From: Methylocaldum marinum | Lineage (GTDB): Bacteria > Pseudomonadota > Gammaproteobacteria > Methylococcales > Methylococcaceae | Reading direction: 5' to 3' | DNA length: 64,000 nucleotides | Assembly: GCF_003584645.1 (NCBI RefSeq) | Contig: NZ_AP017928.1 | Location: 3,386,395 to 3,450,394, forward strand | Shown: in pieces, positions 1 to 8,706 of the stretch | How the letters are laid out: every line of letters starts with the position of its first letter | How positions within the stretch are numbered: the first letter of the stretch is position 1 | Made by a program: the position numbers and the translations under genes | The notes under the pieces: model-generated | Databases searched by the model: none | Told to the model about the DNA's origin: nothing | The model's input: only the letters and a program-made list of their open reading frames with translations

Positions 1-305
1 ATAACCCCCAATGCAAGACGAAGAACGAAGAGGAATAGAGTTCTGATCGTCCTAAAATCGGCAGTTGGACGCGTCCGAGTGTATGGCTGGCAGACCGGAT
101 GGCAAGGCGCGACGACGCAGTGGGGCCGTCCCCCACAAGGAGGAGCAACGCCGCCAGGTGGTCTGCCAGCTATGCAATCGGGTGCGTAGCGCCTTCGCCC
201 GTAAGGTGATGCTGATAGTTCAGTGGACAGTCGGGTTTCATGAGGCTTTTCGCTTGACTGGGAGCGGTCAACTGCCGTTTTTAGGATCATCGCCGTACCC
301 CCTGC
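1..305. other. left edge without a recognisable gene
   Basis: This is the stretch downstream of the minus-strand receptor gene that ends at 306. The one short open frame across it has arginine-rich, low-complexity composition and no domain I recognise. I see no tRNA-like fold and no hairpin followed by a T run. It may hold the 3' untranslated region of the receptor gene and the end of a gene outside the window. Confidence 0.4.
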
Positions 306-2330
306 TCAAAACCTGAAATTGGCGTTCATGAAGTAAGTACGGCCCGGTTCCGGGAATCCCTCCTCGTAGGCGTAGTTTTCGTCGGACACATTGTGCACCC
401 CGAACTCCGCGTCCAGGTCCTTGCGCACCAGCCACACCGCCTTGAGATTTCCGATGAGGAAGGCGTCCGCCTGCCGTCGTCCGTCGGAGCTGCTGAAGCG
501 GCTGGCGTTGTACTCGGTGCTGGCGATGAAGCGGGTGTACTGCCAGGGCGTGTATTCGAGATACGCAAAAACCTTGTGCTTGGGCGTATCGAGCGGCCGG
601 ATATTGGGATTCGTCCGGTTGTTGCGATCCAGGAAGGTGTAATTGGCGTGCAGCTTCAAGGTGTCGTCCAGCGTATAGGTCGCGAACGCCTCGTAGCCGA
701 GATGCTCGGCCTTCCCGATGTTCTGCAGCTGGAAACAGGGCGGACGGCTGCAAGCCGTGGGCGCGATGGTGACGCTTTCGATGGCGTCGGAGATGTCGCT
801 GTAGAAAAAGCTCGCGCCGAACTCTACCGGTCCTTGCCGGCTGTCGAAGCCCAGCTCGTAGTTGAGGGTGTCTTCCGGTTCCAATTGCGGATTCGGGATG
901 GCCGAACCGAGCCGGAAGGAATACCGGTCCTTGATGGTCGGAAAGCGGGTTTTCCGCGCCACGAAGGCATGCACCTGCGTATTGTCGGTCACATCGTAGA
1001 ACAACCCGCCCTGCCCGTTGATCGCCGATCGGTTGTACAGCGGGAAACGTTCCGATACGCCGCTGGTGAATGCCCGAGCCTGGAGTTGGTCCTGACTGTC
1101 GTGACTGACGCCCAGGGAAAGTTTCAGACGGTCGGTGAGGGTGATCGTGTCTTCCAGCCCGTAGGAAAAGACCTGGTCGGCGTAGCGTTCGGTCGGCGTT
1201 CCCAGGTTGAGATCGTCGACCTCCCGGTGCACGTCCTGCTTGTAGCTGAAAGAGGCCTTGATCAGATGATCGTCGAGAATCGTGGTGCCGTACTCGAGGC
1301 CGGCGCCAAAGGTGTAGTCGTCATATTTGCTGGCGAAAGCGAACGGCCTGCGCTGCGTGGTGTAGCGGGCGTCGTCGTAGGAGTCGAGCGCATTCTCGAA
1401 GGTGTCGTAATAAAGCCGGGTCTTTACATAGTGATCCTCCAGGAAGGCGGTGCGCGAAACGAAATACACGCTCTCCTTGTTCCAGTAGGGCCAGCGCCAG
1501 AAACGCGGCGACACGGTCGGATCGGTGCCCGCGTACGGCGGCGTGTCCTTGCGCCCGTTCTGGTTGTAATAGCTGATGGCGTACTCGTCGGTGTCGTTGG
1601 GCGTATAGCCGAGTTTGAAGCTGCCCTTGTAATCGGTATTCCCGCTGTTGTCTCTTCTGCCGCCGTCTTCGCTCCGGGTCGGCACGAAATCCTCGGACAA
1701 GCGGAAGAACTGGCGATCCAGGTAGGAGAATCCGCCCTGGGCATACCAGGTTCCCTGGTTCGTGCCCACATTGACGTGGCCTTGATAGAAGTTGTAGTCG
1801 AAATGGCTGTCGAATCCCACGCCCGTTCCGACGTTGCCCTCCAGTCGCCGGGTGGGTCTCCGGCTGACCAGGTTGATGGCGCCGCCCAGGGTATTGGGTC
1901 CGTACAGCACCGACGAAAATCCTTTGCTGACATTGATCTCGCCGATATCGAAAGTGGTGAAGCGGTTCAGGTCCACGTTGCCGTCGTAGGGCACATAAAC
2001 CGGGATGCCGTCGATGAACAACGGCACCTGGCGCGAGTTGAATCCTCGCACGTGGACCAGTCGTTCGTTGCGCGCCCCGAGATTTTGCAGGGTGACGCCC
2101 GGCAGCATGTTGACCGCCGACCCCACGTCGTAACGGTTGAACTTTTGTATGTCCTCGGCGGTGACGGTCTCGACGGTCGGATTGGTTTCCGACAAGAGGT
2201 TCGATCCCGAAACCTCCACCACACCCAGCGTAAACACGTTCTCAGTCCCGCCGGTTTTTTCGTCCAGCGCGAATGCCGCCGCGAACGGTAAAGAAACCCC
2301 CAAAAGCACCCACTGCAGCCTAAATCGCAT
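306..2330 (-). CDS. TonB-dependent outer-membrane receptor
   Basis: The 674-residue product is a TonB-gated outer-membrane receptor importing a scarce metal complex or similar ligand. The first 22 residues form a signal peptide ending FAAAFA. A plug domain follows at about residues 40-155, with the typical SVNMLPGVTLQNLG and HVRGFNSRQVPLFIDGIPV stretches. The beta-barrel fills the rest, ending PEPGRTYFMNANFRF with the terminal aromatic residue expected of a BAM substrate. The length is normal for the family. The ATG at 2330 has a G-rich Shine-Dalgarno stretch (GGGGG) about 8 bases upstream. The gene stands alone, and its upstream region carries two perfect 10-bp palindromes. The ligand cannot be read from sequence; siderophore, cobalamin or copper complexes are all possible. 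Family assignment is firm, substrate unknown. Confidence 0.93.
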   Translation of the reverse strand: MRFRLQWVLLGVSLPFAAAFALDEKTGGTENVFTLGVVEVSGSNLLSETNPTVETVTAEDIQKFNRYDVGSAVNMLPGVTLQNLGARNERLVHVRGFNSRQVPLFIDGIPVYVPYDGNVDLNRFTTFDIGEINVSKGFSSVLYGPNTLGGAINLVSRRPTRRLEGNVGTGVGFDSHFDYNFYQGHVNVGTNQGTWYAQGGFSYLDRQFFRLSEDFVPTRSEDGGRRDNSGNTDYKGSFKLGYTPNDTDEYAISYYNQNGRKDTPPYAGTDPTVSPRFWRWPYWNKESVYFVSRTAFLEDHYVKTRLYYDTFENALDSYDDARYTTQRRPFAFASKYDDYTFGAGLEYGTTILDDHLIKASFSYKQDVHREVDDLNLGTPTERYADQVFSYGLEDTITLTDRLKLSLGVSHDSQDQLQARAFTSGVSERFPLYNRSAINGQGGLFYDVTDNTQVHAFVARKTRFPTIKDRYSFRLGSAIPNPQLEPEDTLNYELGFDSRQGPVEFGASFFYSDISDAIESVTIAPTACSRPPCFQLQNIGKAEHLGYEAFATYTLDDTLKLHANYTFLDRNNRTNPNIRPLDTPKHKVFAYLEYTPWQYTRFIASTEYNASRFSSSDGRRQADAFLIGNLKAVWLVRKDLDAEFGVHNVSDENYAYEEGFPEPGRTYFMNANFRF

Positions 2331-2766
2331 AAAGCCCCCGTTGTATGGAATTTATGTCGATGGAATCGTTTTCGTTCGAAAACCGATATCGTTTCGGCCG
2401 CGATACCGGACCGGCTCTTGGCGACCGAACGCATCATCATTATTTATTATGTTATATAACGATAGATAGACAGGCCGAACCAGGAAAACATGGCGGGACC
2501 CGCACTCACCGAGAAATCATACAAACTGTCGGCCGCCAGGCTTCACGGCCGTCGAGGCAGACGGCCCGCTTTCACCGATCCGTTCGCGTTCCCCCCGATT
2601 TTGCGCGGCTGCCGTTATAACGTTAGCGCCTTAACCCCCGTATGGCACGCCCGACGCCCACGGCGGCTCCTTTTCCACACTACATTTCACGCGGCCGGGA
2701 TCGTGAATCAAAACCAAAAATGCGCTGGGAAGTCGAGTTTCGGCGAACATCGGAGTTCGATTCCAT
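2331..2766. promoter_or_regulatory. upstream region of the receptor gene with two palindromes
   Basis: No gene is seen in this 436-base gap. An AT-rich segment around 2437-2470 lies 100-140 bases upstream of the minus-strand receptor start and contains the perfect palindrome GTTATATAAC (2451-2460). A second palindrome, CGTTATAACG, is at 2613-2622. These could be operators of a metal-responsive regulator controlling the receptor. No known binding site such as a Fur box matches clearly, so the role is inference. Confidence 0.3.
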
Positions 2767-3516
2767 TCACTCCTCGTCTTCCTCGTCCTCGCCGGGCGGG
2801 AGTGTCGCATTCCCCGAGTTCGGGCCCCCTTCCGGCGCTGTCGCGCCGGCTTCCTGCCAGGGCGTCGCCCGGAGGTCTTCGAGCTTGAACCGGAATTCCT
2901 GAATCTCGTTCTCCGCCTTGACCAAACCGACTTGGGTGATAGGTTCGCCTTCGGTCAGTGCTTCCCAAAATCCCTTGTTCTGATACTTGGAGAGCAATTC
3001 GCGGTTGGCTCGGTACAGGCCCTGGTTTTTCTCCGAACAGGCCTGAATCCACTGTGATCGCTCGGCCACCGCGTTAACCAGGAGCGCATTGTCCTGCCGG
3101 TACTTTTTCACTTCGCCGATTGCGGCGCGCAGACGCTCGCTGAGCCCTAGAATCCGTTCGGAATCCTGATGGATACGGCCCTGCAGCGATTCGTTGCCCG
3201 CCCGCAAATTTTCCAGACTGAGCTTCTGCTGCCGGATCACATTCTCCAAGCCTTCGAGCTGCTTGACCTTGTCTTCGAGTTTTTTGACTTGATCCAGCAA
3301 GGCCGCTTTCTCTCCCTCCAATGCCGCCTTTTCCCGGCTCAGTTGCCGGAGCATGCCTTGTGCCTTCCGCAAGGCTTGAACGGCGGCGCCGTCTTGCTTG
3401 GGCGCCTGGGCCTGCACCGGGGAAGGACCGAGCACGGCGCATCCCAGCGAGAGGAAAAGAGCGGCGTTTCTCGCCCGCCGAATCAAAAAAAGCGAACGCA
3501 ATTCGAATGGGCTCAT
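2767..3516 (-). CDS. exported coiled-coil protein of unknown function
   Basis: The 249-residue product starts at the ATG at 3516. The open frame extends further upstream only because it runs through repeat elements, so a longer start is rejected. Residues 1-36 look like a signal peptide or anchor (basic RRAR followed by a hydrophobic stretch ending VQA). Residues about 45-190 are dominated by heptad-like patterns rich in Leu, Lys, Glu and Gln, predicting a long coiled coil. The tail is acidic and Gly/Pro-rich (GEDEEDEE). It lies on the same strand as the TPS/ExbBD/TonB/porin operon and downstream of the porin, separated by about 450 bases of repeats, so it may be a seventh component. A periplasmic scaffold or tether is plausible. 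No catalytic domain is recognised. Confidence 0.75.
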   Translation of the reverse strand: MSPFELRSLFLIRRARNAALFLSLGCAVLGPSPVQAQAPKQDGAAVQALRKAQGMLRQLSREKAALEGEKAALLDQVKKLEDKVKQLEGLENVIRQQKLSLENLRAGNESLQGRIHQDSERILGLSERLRAAIGEVKKYRQDNALLVNAVAERSQWIQACSEKNQGLYRANRELLSKYQNKGFWEALTEGEPITQVGLVKAENEIQEFRFKLEDLRATPWQEAGATAPEGGPNSGNATLPPGEDEEDEE

Positions 3517-3560
3517 GACTCGATCTCGATGTTTTTTCCAAATCGCTTTCAATCCGGAAC

Positions 3561-3710
3561 TATTAACCCGGCCTATAAACATAGGCCGGGTTAATCCGGG
3601 GCAGGGATGCCCCGGCGCGGCGACAATCCGCGTAAGCCCAGGCCGGGCGTGTACCGGCCTGGGCGGCGGCCCGTAAATACCAGGAGGGTATTTACGGGCC
3701 TGATTAATAA
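3561..3710. repeat. about 150-bp intergenic repeat, copy 1
   Basis: This element starts TATTAACCCGGCC and ends GGGCCTGATTAATAA, so its ends are imperfect inverted repeats. Internal complementary arms (for example ACCCGGCCTAT against ATAGGCCGGGT at the left end) predict strong hairpins. Related copies lie at 24019-24126 (lacking about 40 central bases) and 53513-53662 (opposite orientation). It has no coding capacity and is best described as a MITE-like or palindromic intergenic element. Confidence 0.8.
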
Positions 3711-3958
3711 GTTTCGTAGGGTGGGTTAGGCGCACATCAGCACTGACCGACCGCCCGTCACTGTGCTTCGCGTGCGCCGTAACCCACCGAGCGACTTCCA
3801 ATCGGTGGGTTACGCGGAGCCCGTCCTGAGTTCCGTCGAAGGGCCTTGTCCTGCGCCCAGCCGAAGAGCCTGTCCTGAGCTCCGCCGAAGGGCTAATCCG
3901 CCATCGATGGGTTTCGCTTCGCTCTACCCATCCTCGATTTATGTTCGCTCGAATGCCG
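3711..3958. repeat. about 230-bp intergenic repeat, copy A
   Basis: The sequence runs from GTAGGGTGGGTTAGGCGCAC through CATCGATGGGTTTCGCTTCG to TTTATGTTC. It closely matches the reverse complement of 26618-26830. The core holds repeated units of the type CCTGTCCTGAG...CCGAAGGG. Copy A has one more core unit than copy B. It abuts the 3' end of the porin gene and the neighbouring 150-bp repeat, so two different elements fill the gap between porin and coiled-coil gene. Confidence 0.8.
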
Positions 3959-3965
3959 GATGGCA

Positions 3966-5726
3966 TTAGAACCGTGCGTTCAAGTCCACCAGCAGCACGT
4001 CGATCCCTAACGGAGGCGAGCGGCTATCGATTTGGTCGGCCGACAGCCAGCGGATATTGGCCCAGGTGTTTTTCGCCAAGCCATACGCCATGCCGGCCAT
4101 CCAGCCTTTCGCATCGGTGCCGGCCAAGTGGAAATTGGAATCCGTGAACGCATCCAGCACCGAATCGCGCTCGAGGTATTTGTAGGCGATGAAGGTGCTC
4201 CAGTCGCCGAATTTGCGTATTTCCGGCCGGCCTACGTCGAGACGCACCTGAAAAGCCGTGGTTTTCGGCTCGATGTCATCTCCGGTACGGCGGCGGATCT
4301 CTCTGCGGTCGAAGCCGATGTTCTCGGAATAGTTGGCCGTCAGCATGACATGATTGGCGCCGAATCCGCCGTAATCCAGGGAAACCATGGCGTCCACGAT
4401 ATTGAAGTCGGACGCCAGACCGACCAGGCAGACGAGTTCGTCGACCGCGCATCCGTCCGGATCGTTGGCGGGACTGCGTATCGCGGCCAGGCTATTGCCC
4501 TTGGTGAAAAATTCCGGCGCGGTCCAGTCGTTCCGGCGGCTGCCGAGCGCATTAGGCTGGGCCACGATATTCTTGTAGTCGTAGTAGGCGATCCCCGCCT
4601 TTACGCGCGTGCTGGTGCCGAACAACCAATCGAAACCGCCTTGCGCCGCCCACAGCCACTTGTCCTGGGATTCCAGTTCGATGTCCTGTAAAGGGAACGC
4701 ACCCACGGTCAGGAAAGCCGTATTCGGCGTGGAAACGCCCATGTTGATCTGGCGGTACTGCGGCCCCGACCTGAAAAAGTCCTCGGCAAGCGCCGCTTTG
4801 GGCCCGATGGGCAAGCGGAAGGTGCCGGCGAAACCTTCGAAGCTGAGGTCGGGATCGAAGAGATTGTCCGTGGATAGCCACGGATTGGCGAAACGGCCGG
4901 CCCAGACGGTGAACCAGTCCGTGCCCCGGCTGTCGACGTGGTCGTATTGCAGGAAGGCCCGGTCCAGCGCCACCTCGTACTGTTTTCCGTATTGTCCCAG
5001 GGTCTGGTTGATGGCAATCGGGCTGCGGTCGTTGCTGGTGGCGAGACGGACGCCCGCCTTCAGATGATCGGCAATTTGGGCTTCCAACCCTAAGCGCAGG
5101 CGAATGCGATAGCGCTGCCGGTCGACCGTGGTATTTCGGACAGCGTTCTCGCCTGCGGCGGTGATACCGCCGTCCTCATTAATGACAGGCCAGTTGTAAT
5201 AGCTGAACGCCTGGTTGTCGTCCGCAAATAGCTGATCCTCGAAACGCACCCGAAAATCACCCGACAGCCTGAATCGATTCACCCAATCCGGCAGGGCTGC
5301 GGGCACGCCCCATTTTTCCTTCCTGGCATGGGCCTTGACTTCCTTCACCACTTCTTCCCTGAGTTCTGCCCGTACCTCTTTTCGGATTTCATCCTTGACG
5401 ATGTTCGGGACATAAGCGACATGCATCGATTTGCCCTTGACCGCGGGAACGTCCGCCCGCGGATCCGCCGATGGCTTTCCATCCTGTTCGGTCAGTTCCG
5501 CTTTCGCATCGGCAATCGCCTTGGCTTTAGCCTCGCGAATCATCGCATCGGCACTCTCCCGGTCCAGAATGCCCTTTTTGACCAAGGCCTCGATCAAGTT
5601 CAAGGTCGTATTGCGGTTCACCAAGATCTCTTCTTTATCCGAGGGCGCCGCCGAGGCACAGCCCATCGTCATGAGACTCGAAAGTAATCCGATCTGAAGC
5701 TTGTTTGCGTGTCGCGCGAATTTCAT
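3966..5726 (-). CDS. putative outer-membrane porin with N-terminal coiled coil
   Basis: The product of about 586 residues resembles the putative porin family (Porin_5-like). I start it at the ATG at 5726; a TTG two codons upstream is possible. Residues 1-27 form a signal peptide. A helical, charged region rich in Glu, Lys and Ala follows to about residue 145 and could be a periplasmic coiled-coil stalk. From 'LPDWVNRFRLSGDFRVRFED' onward the protein shows repeated amphipathic strands with aromatic girdles, ending LLVDLNARF with a terminal Phe. The gene starts 9 bases after the tonB stop, so it is probably co-transcribed with tonB, exbD and the ExbB fusion. It may supply the outer-membrane partner of that energy module, although it has no TonB-receptor plug. 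Function beyond porin-like barrel is unknown. Confidence 0.85.
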   Translation of the reverse strand: MKFARHANKLQIGLLSSLMTMGCASAAPSDKEEILVNRNTTLNLIEALVKKGILDRESADAMIREAKAKAIADAKAELTEQDGKPSADPRADVPAVKGKSMHVAYVPNIVKDEIRKEVRAELREEVVKEVKAHARKEKWGVPAALPDWVNRFRLSGDFRVRFEDQLFADDNQAFSYYNWPVINEDGGITAAGENAVRNTTVDRQRYRIRLRLGLEAQIADHLKAGVRLATSNDRSPIAINQTLGQYGKQYEVALDRAFLQYDHVDSRGTDWFTVWAGRFANPWLSTDNLFDPDLSFEGFAGTFRLPIGPKAALAEDFFRSGPQYRQINMGVSTPNTAFLTVGAFPLQDIELESQDKWLWAAQGGFDWLFGTSTRVKAGIAYYDYKNIVAQPNALGSRRNDWTAPEFFTKGNSLAAIRSPANDPDGCAVDELVCLVGLASDFNIVDAMVSLDYGGFGANHVMLTANYSENIGFDRREIRRRTGDDIEPKTTAFQVRLDVGRPEIRKFGDWSTFIAYKYLERDSVLDAFTDSNFHLAGTDAKGWMAGMAYGLAKNTWANIRWLSADQIDSRSPPLGIDVLLVDLNARF

Positions 5727-5735
5727 GGCCAAGAT

Positions 5736-6404
5736 TCAAAGTTTCGAAGTAAACCGGATTTTCAGAGGCTGCGGCATGTTCTCCGGCGGCTCCTTATGGA
5801 GCGATATCCGCAGCTTGCTCAAGGCTTCCCTGAGTTCGTTGTCCAGGGCGGGTTTGCCGGTCGAATTGGCAAGCTCCGCCCGGCTCACGCGTCCCTCGCT
5901 GTTGATCCATACATTCAAGATGACGCTGTAGGCGCTTTTCCTCGCATCGCCTTCGCTCAGCAGGGTTTCCAGTTCCTGCACCAGGCTCCTTTGCAATTGC
6001 TGGCCGTACCAAATGATGGCGTTGCCGCCGCCCCCGCCGAGGAGGCCCCGCCCGCCTTTCTTGCCGACCAGCCCGAAGGCGTCGGAACCCGCCGCGCCTT
6101 CGGCATCCACCCCCAGTTCCTCACCCGGCGGCGGCTCGTCCGCTTGCTGCTCGGGTTCCGGTTCGGGCTCCGGCTCCGGTTCTTCGATCTTTTCCTCCTT
6201 GATCTCCGGCTCCGGCGGCTTTTCCTCGGGCGGGGGCGGCGGTGGCGGGGGCGGTTGGATCACGGTGATCTGCTGGACCTGTTTCTTGGTCTGCACCGGC
6301 TTTTCGAACAGGTCCTTCAGAAAAAAAACCGCCACCGCGATCAGCAGAATCAGCACCCCGCCGATCGCCGCGGGCAGATAGCGAAGCCAAGTTTTCTTGC
6401 TCAT
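5736..6404 (-). CDS. tonB: TonB-family energy transducer
   Basis: The 222-residue protein has the TonB layout. A short cytoplasmic head is followed by one transmembrane helix (about residues 10-30). A Pro-rich segment with nine consecutive prolines and Glu-Pro repeats (about 50-95) would span the periplasm. A Gly-rich hinge (about 108-128) leads to a C-terminal TonB domain (about 135-222) containing the SVILNVWINSEGRVSRAELA strand-turn pattern. It should carry proton-motive energy from ExbB/ExbD to an outer-membrane partner. The gene lies 21 bases after exbD and 9 bases before the porin. Being embedded in a two-partner secretion operon, it is probably dedicated to that system and not the general TonB of the cell. 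Confidence 0.9.
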   Translation of the reverse strand: MSKKTWLRYLPAAIGGVLILLIAVAVFFLKDLFEKPVQTKKQVQQITVIQPPPPPPPPPEEKPPEPEIKEEKIEEPEPEPEPEPEQQADEPPPGEELGVDAEGAAGSDAFGLVGKKGGRGLLGGGGGNAIIWYGQQLQRSLVQELETLLSEGDARKSAYSVILNVWINSEGRVSRAELANSTGKPALDNELREALSKLRISLHKEPPENMPQPLKIRFTSKL

Positions 6405-6425
6405 GGCGGGCGACGGAGACTCGGC

Positions 6426-6830
6426 TTACTTCACCAGCTTCTGCGTCACCAGGCCGAGCTGGCCGATCTGCAACCGCGTCACGACGTCCAGCACGTCGAT
6501 GACTTTCTCGTACTGGATGGTGGCGTCGGCCTTGAGCACTACCGGCAGGTCCGGCGTCGCCGCCTTGTACTGCGACAGACGGGTTTCGAGCTCCTGGAGG
6601 CTGACCGGATAGGTGTCCAGGTAAATGGTGCCGTCCTGGGTAATCGAAATCGCCTTGGTCTTTGGCTTGGACAGAGCGGGCGTGGCGCTGGCCTTGGGCA
6701 GGTTGACGGTGATGCCTTGTACCGTGGCGGTGGTCATGATGATGAAGATCAGCAGCAGCACGTAGGCCACGTCCAGCATGGGCGTGATGTTGATGTCGTC
6801 GTAGACCTTCTCTTCGGATTCGACTTTCAT
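6426..6830 (-). CDS. exbD: ExbD/TolR-family proton-channel subunit
   Basis: The 134-residue product matches ExbD in size and layout. A short cytoplasmic N-terminus is followed by the transmembrane helix 'NITPMLDVAYVLLLIFIIMT' (residues 14-33), which carries the conserved proton-path aspartate Asp20. The rest forms the periplasmic domain with the typical 'VVLKADATIQYEKVIDVLDV' motif. It works with ExbB to energise TonB. It starts 3 bases after the stop of the DUF2341-ExbB gene, so translation is probably coupled. Confidence in family is high. Confidence 0.94.
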   Translation of the reverse strand: MKVESEEKVYDDINITPMLDVAYVLLLIFIIMTTATVQGITVNLPKASATPALSKPKTKAISITQDGTIYLDTYPVSLQELETRLSQYKAATPDLPVVLKADATIQYEKVIDVLDVVTRLQIGQLGLVTQKLVK

Positions 6831-6833
6831 GGC

Positions 6834-8648
6834 TTATCCCCCGCGGTGACGCTCGGCCAGGCGCTCCGACACCATGGCCAGAAATTCGTCGGTGAACACC
6901 CGCATTTCCGCGGTGAGGTCCTTGATTTGGGTGAGCAGGTAGTTGTAGCCGAACAGGGCCGGGATGGCGACGGCGAGACCCGCGACGGTGGCGAGCAGCG
7001 CGCCGGAGATACCGGGCGCGATCGAGTTGATGTTGACGTCGCCTGTGGCGGCGATCACGGCGAAGGTGATCATCACCCCGAGGACGGTGCCCAACAGGCC
7101 CAGAAACGGGCCGCCGGAGATGGCGATAGTGAGCAATACCATATTGCGGTTGAGCTTTTGCCCCTCGCGCACCACCGCCGCGTCGAGCCGCGCCCGCAGC
7201 ACGTTGAGCGCCTCGTCGGTCAAGGGTTGGTTGGCCAAGGTGCCGAACCGCTTTTTGAGCTCCTGAACCCCGGCATGATAGACGTGGTAGACGGGAGAAC
7301 TCTGAAAGTGGTCATGCTTGCCCACCACCGCGGCGAGGAACTCCGATTCGCTCAGTTCCTTTTCTTCCTCGGTTTCTTCCTGATCCAGCGCTCCGGGATC
7401 GGCGGAAGCGTCCATGTTCCGATATTGGTCGAGGAAGGCGCGGTTGTCCTTATTGGCCCTGGAGATAGCCAGCCCCTTGGTGACCATCACCAGGGCGCTG
7501 ATCACGAACATGACGCCGCACAGGGCGATCACCACCCAGCCGTCGACGGTCAGACTTTGCAGGATGATGACGAAATAATTGGGACCGCCCGCCCCTTGCT
7601 TGGATTCGTCCTGGCCGAAACCGAGAACGTTGAAATCGGCGCTTTGGCTGCGCGCCAAGAGCTTGATCCAGTCGGCGCTGCGCGCCGTGTTGGCAATCTG
7701 AACCTCGTCCAGAAAGCCGATGAGGCTATCGCCTGCGGCGCCGGCGCCCAAGGTCACCATCGGATTCATCGGCCCCGCCGAAGCCGGCGACTCGCCCGCC
7801 TTGTTGCCGTCCAGGTACAGTTCCAGCTTGTCCGTCCGCAGAACCACGGCGATGTGCTGCCACTTGCCGAGTTGCAACGGCGCGGGAGACGTCTCGACCC
7901 CTTGGCCGTTGTTCGCATATTTCGCGACCAGGCCGGTGTCCCGAACCGACAGCTCCAGCGCGTTCTCGCCTTCCGCCGCGTGCAAGACGTAAGCATTCGA
8001 CTGGGCCTGATCGATCTTCAGCCAGGCGGAAAAGGTCCAGCCTTTATCGGGCGAAAGTTGCAGAGCTGGATTGGCATTGATCGCAATGCCGCCCGCTCCG
8101 GTGAATTGGGCCGCTGCGCCGATCCAGCCCGCAGGCTCCGGCGCGGCCTTGGAATCCGCCGCATGGTTGCCGTAGGCGGTGGCGTCCTTTGGCATCGGGT
8201 CCGTCTCGTCGAAATGCAACACCAGCGCCTGATGCACGTCGTAGGTCCCGTTCGCGTCGCCGCCATCCGGCGCTTCGGCGTTGCCGTAATACATCCAGAT
8301 CGAATCGGTGCTGATCCCGCCGCGGAACTGCGGCGCCTTGACCCAGACCAGGGCCATCTCGTTGATCGCGTCGAACTTCTCGACGTGATGTTTCAAAGGC
8401 GTCTTGTCGTCCGCCATGAAGCGGATATCCCTGCCGTTCTCGGCCAGGTCCAGGAAATAGGCGAAATTGCCGGCATGCAGGCGGACCAGCACCGGAAACT
8501 CGGCCAAGGTCTCCTGGACATCCGCGCCGGTGACTCCGCCGTCCAGCGCGATCGGCTTGCGCGACGACCAGGCGTCGTTCCACCAGGCCAAAGCCGAGTT
8601 CTGTACGGCGAGAAAAACTAGCCCGCAGAGGAATCGTCGGATACGCAT
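6834..8648 (-). CDS. DUF2341-LamG-ExbB fusion protein
   Basis: This 604-residue protein joins an exported sensor-like half to a proton channel. Residues 1-21 form a signal peptide (ending NSALA). Residues about 22-150 match DUF2341 (starting WWNDAWSSRKPI, with VWVKAP and IWMYYGN). Residues about 160-335 look like a LamG/concanavalin-type lectin domain (GWTFSAWLKI, GKWQHIAVVL, LYLDGN, GFLDEVQIANTARS). A first transmembrane segment lies at about 358-385. The last about 170 residues form the MotA/TolQ/ExbB core with two more helices (LLTIAISGGPFLGLLGTVLG and the ISGALLATVAGLAVAIPALF region). Ordinary ExbB has about 240 residues, so the lectin-like half is an addition facing the periplasm. It is the third gene of the tps operon and overlaps functionally with exbD 3 bases downstream. 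The periplasmic half may bind glycans or the secreted adhesin; that is inference. Confidence 0.9.
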   Translation of the reverse strand: MRIRRFLCGLVFLAVQNSALAWWNDAWSSRKPIALDGGVTGADVQETLAEFPVLVRLHAGNFAYFLDLAENGRDIRFMADDKTPLKHHVEKFDAINEMALVWVKAPQFRGGISTDSIWMYYGNAEAPDGGDANGTYDVHQALVLHFDETDPMPKDATAYGNHAADSKAAPEPAGWIGAAAQFTGAGGIAINANPALQLSPDKGWTFSAWLKIDQAQSNAYVLHAAEGENALELSVRDTGLVAKYANNGQGVETSPAPLQLGKWQHIAVVLRTDKLELYLDGNKAGESPASAGPMNPMVTLGAGAAGDSLIGFLDEVQIANTARSADWIKLLARSQSADFNVLGFGQDESKQGAGGPNYFVIILQSLTVDGWVVIALCGVMFVISALVMVTKGLAISRANKDNRAFLDQYRNMDASADPGALDQEETEEEKELSESEFLAAVVGKHDHFQSSPVYHVYHAGVQELKKRFGTLANQPLTDEALNVLRARLDAAVVREGQKLNRNMVLLTIAISGGPFLGLLGTVLGVMITFAVIAATGDVNINSIAPGISGALLATVAGLAVAIPALFGYNYLLTQIKDLTAEMRVFTDEFLAMVSERLAERHRGG

Positions 8649-8706
8649 GGATTTTCCCGCTCGTTCTTATTCGACATCTGTTCTCAAATGGATCTGTGTT
8701 TACGAA

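Noticed and set aside
393..2291. 632-codon open frame opposite the first receptor gene
   Set aside because: Antisense shadow of a well-supported TonB-dependent receptor, with no signal peptide or domain pattern.
2451..2460. ModE-type operator upstream of the receptor gene
   Set aside because: Only a single TATATAACG-like half site is present, without the matching half at the right distance.
3517..3966. N-terminal extension of the coiled-coil gene
   Set aside because: The extension is translated from two repeat elements and carries no domain; a start with signal peptide exists at 3516.
5709..8621. Very long open frame of 970 codons on the plus strand
   Set aside because: It lies wholly opposite the porin, tonB, exbD and ExbB-fusion genes. 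Its translation is His/Arg/Gln-rich without domains, as expected for the antisense of GC-rich genes.
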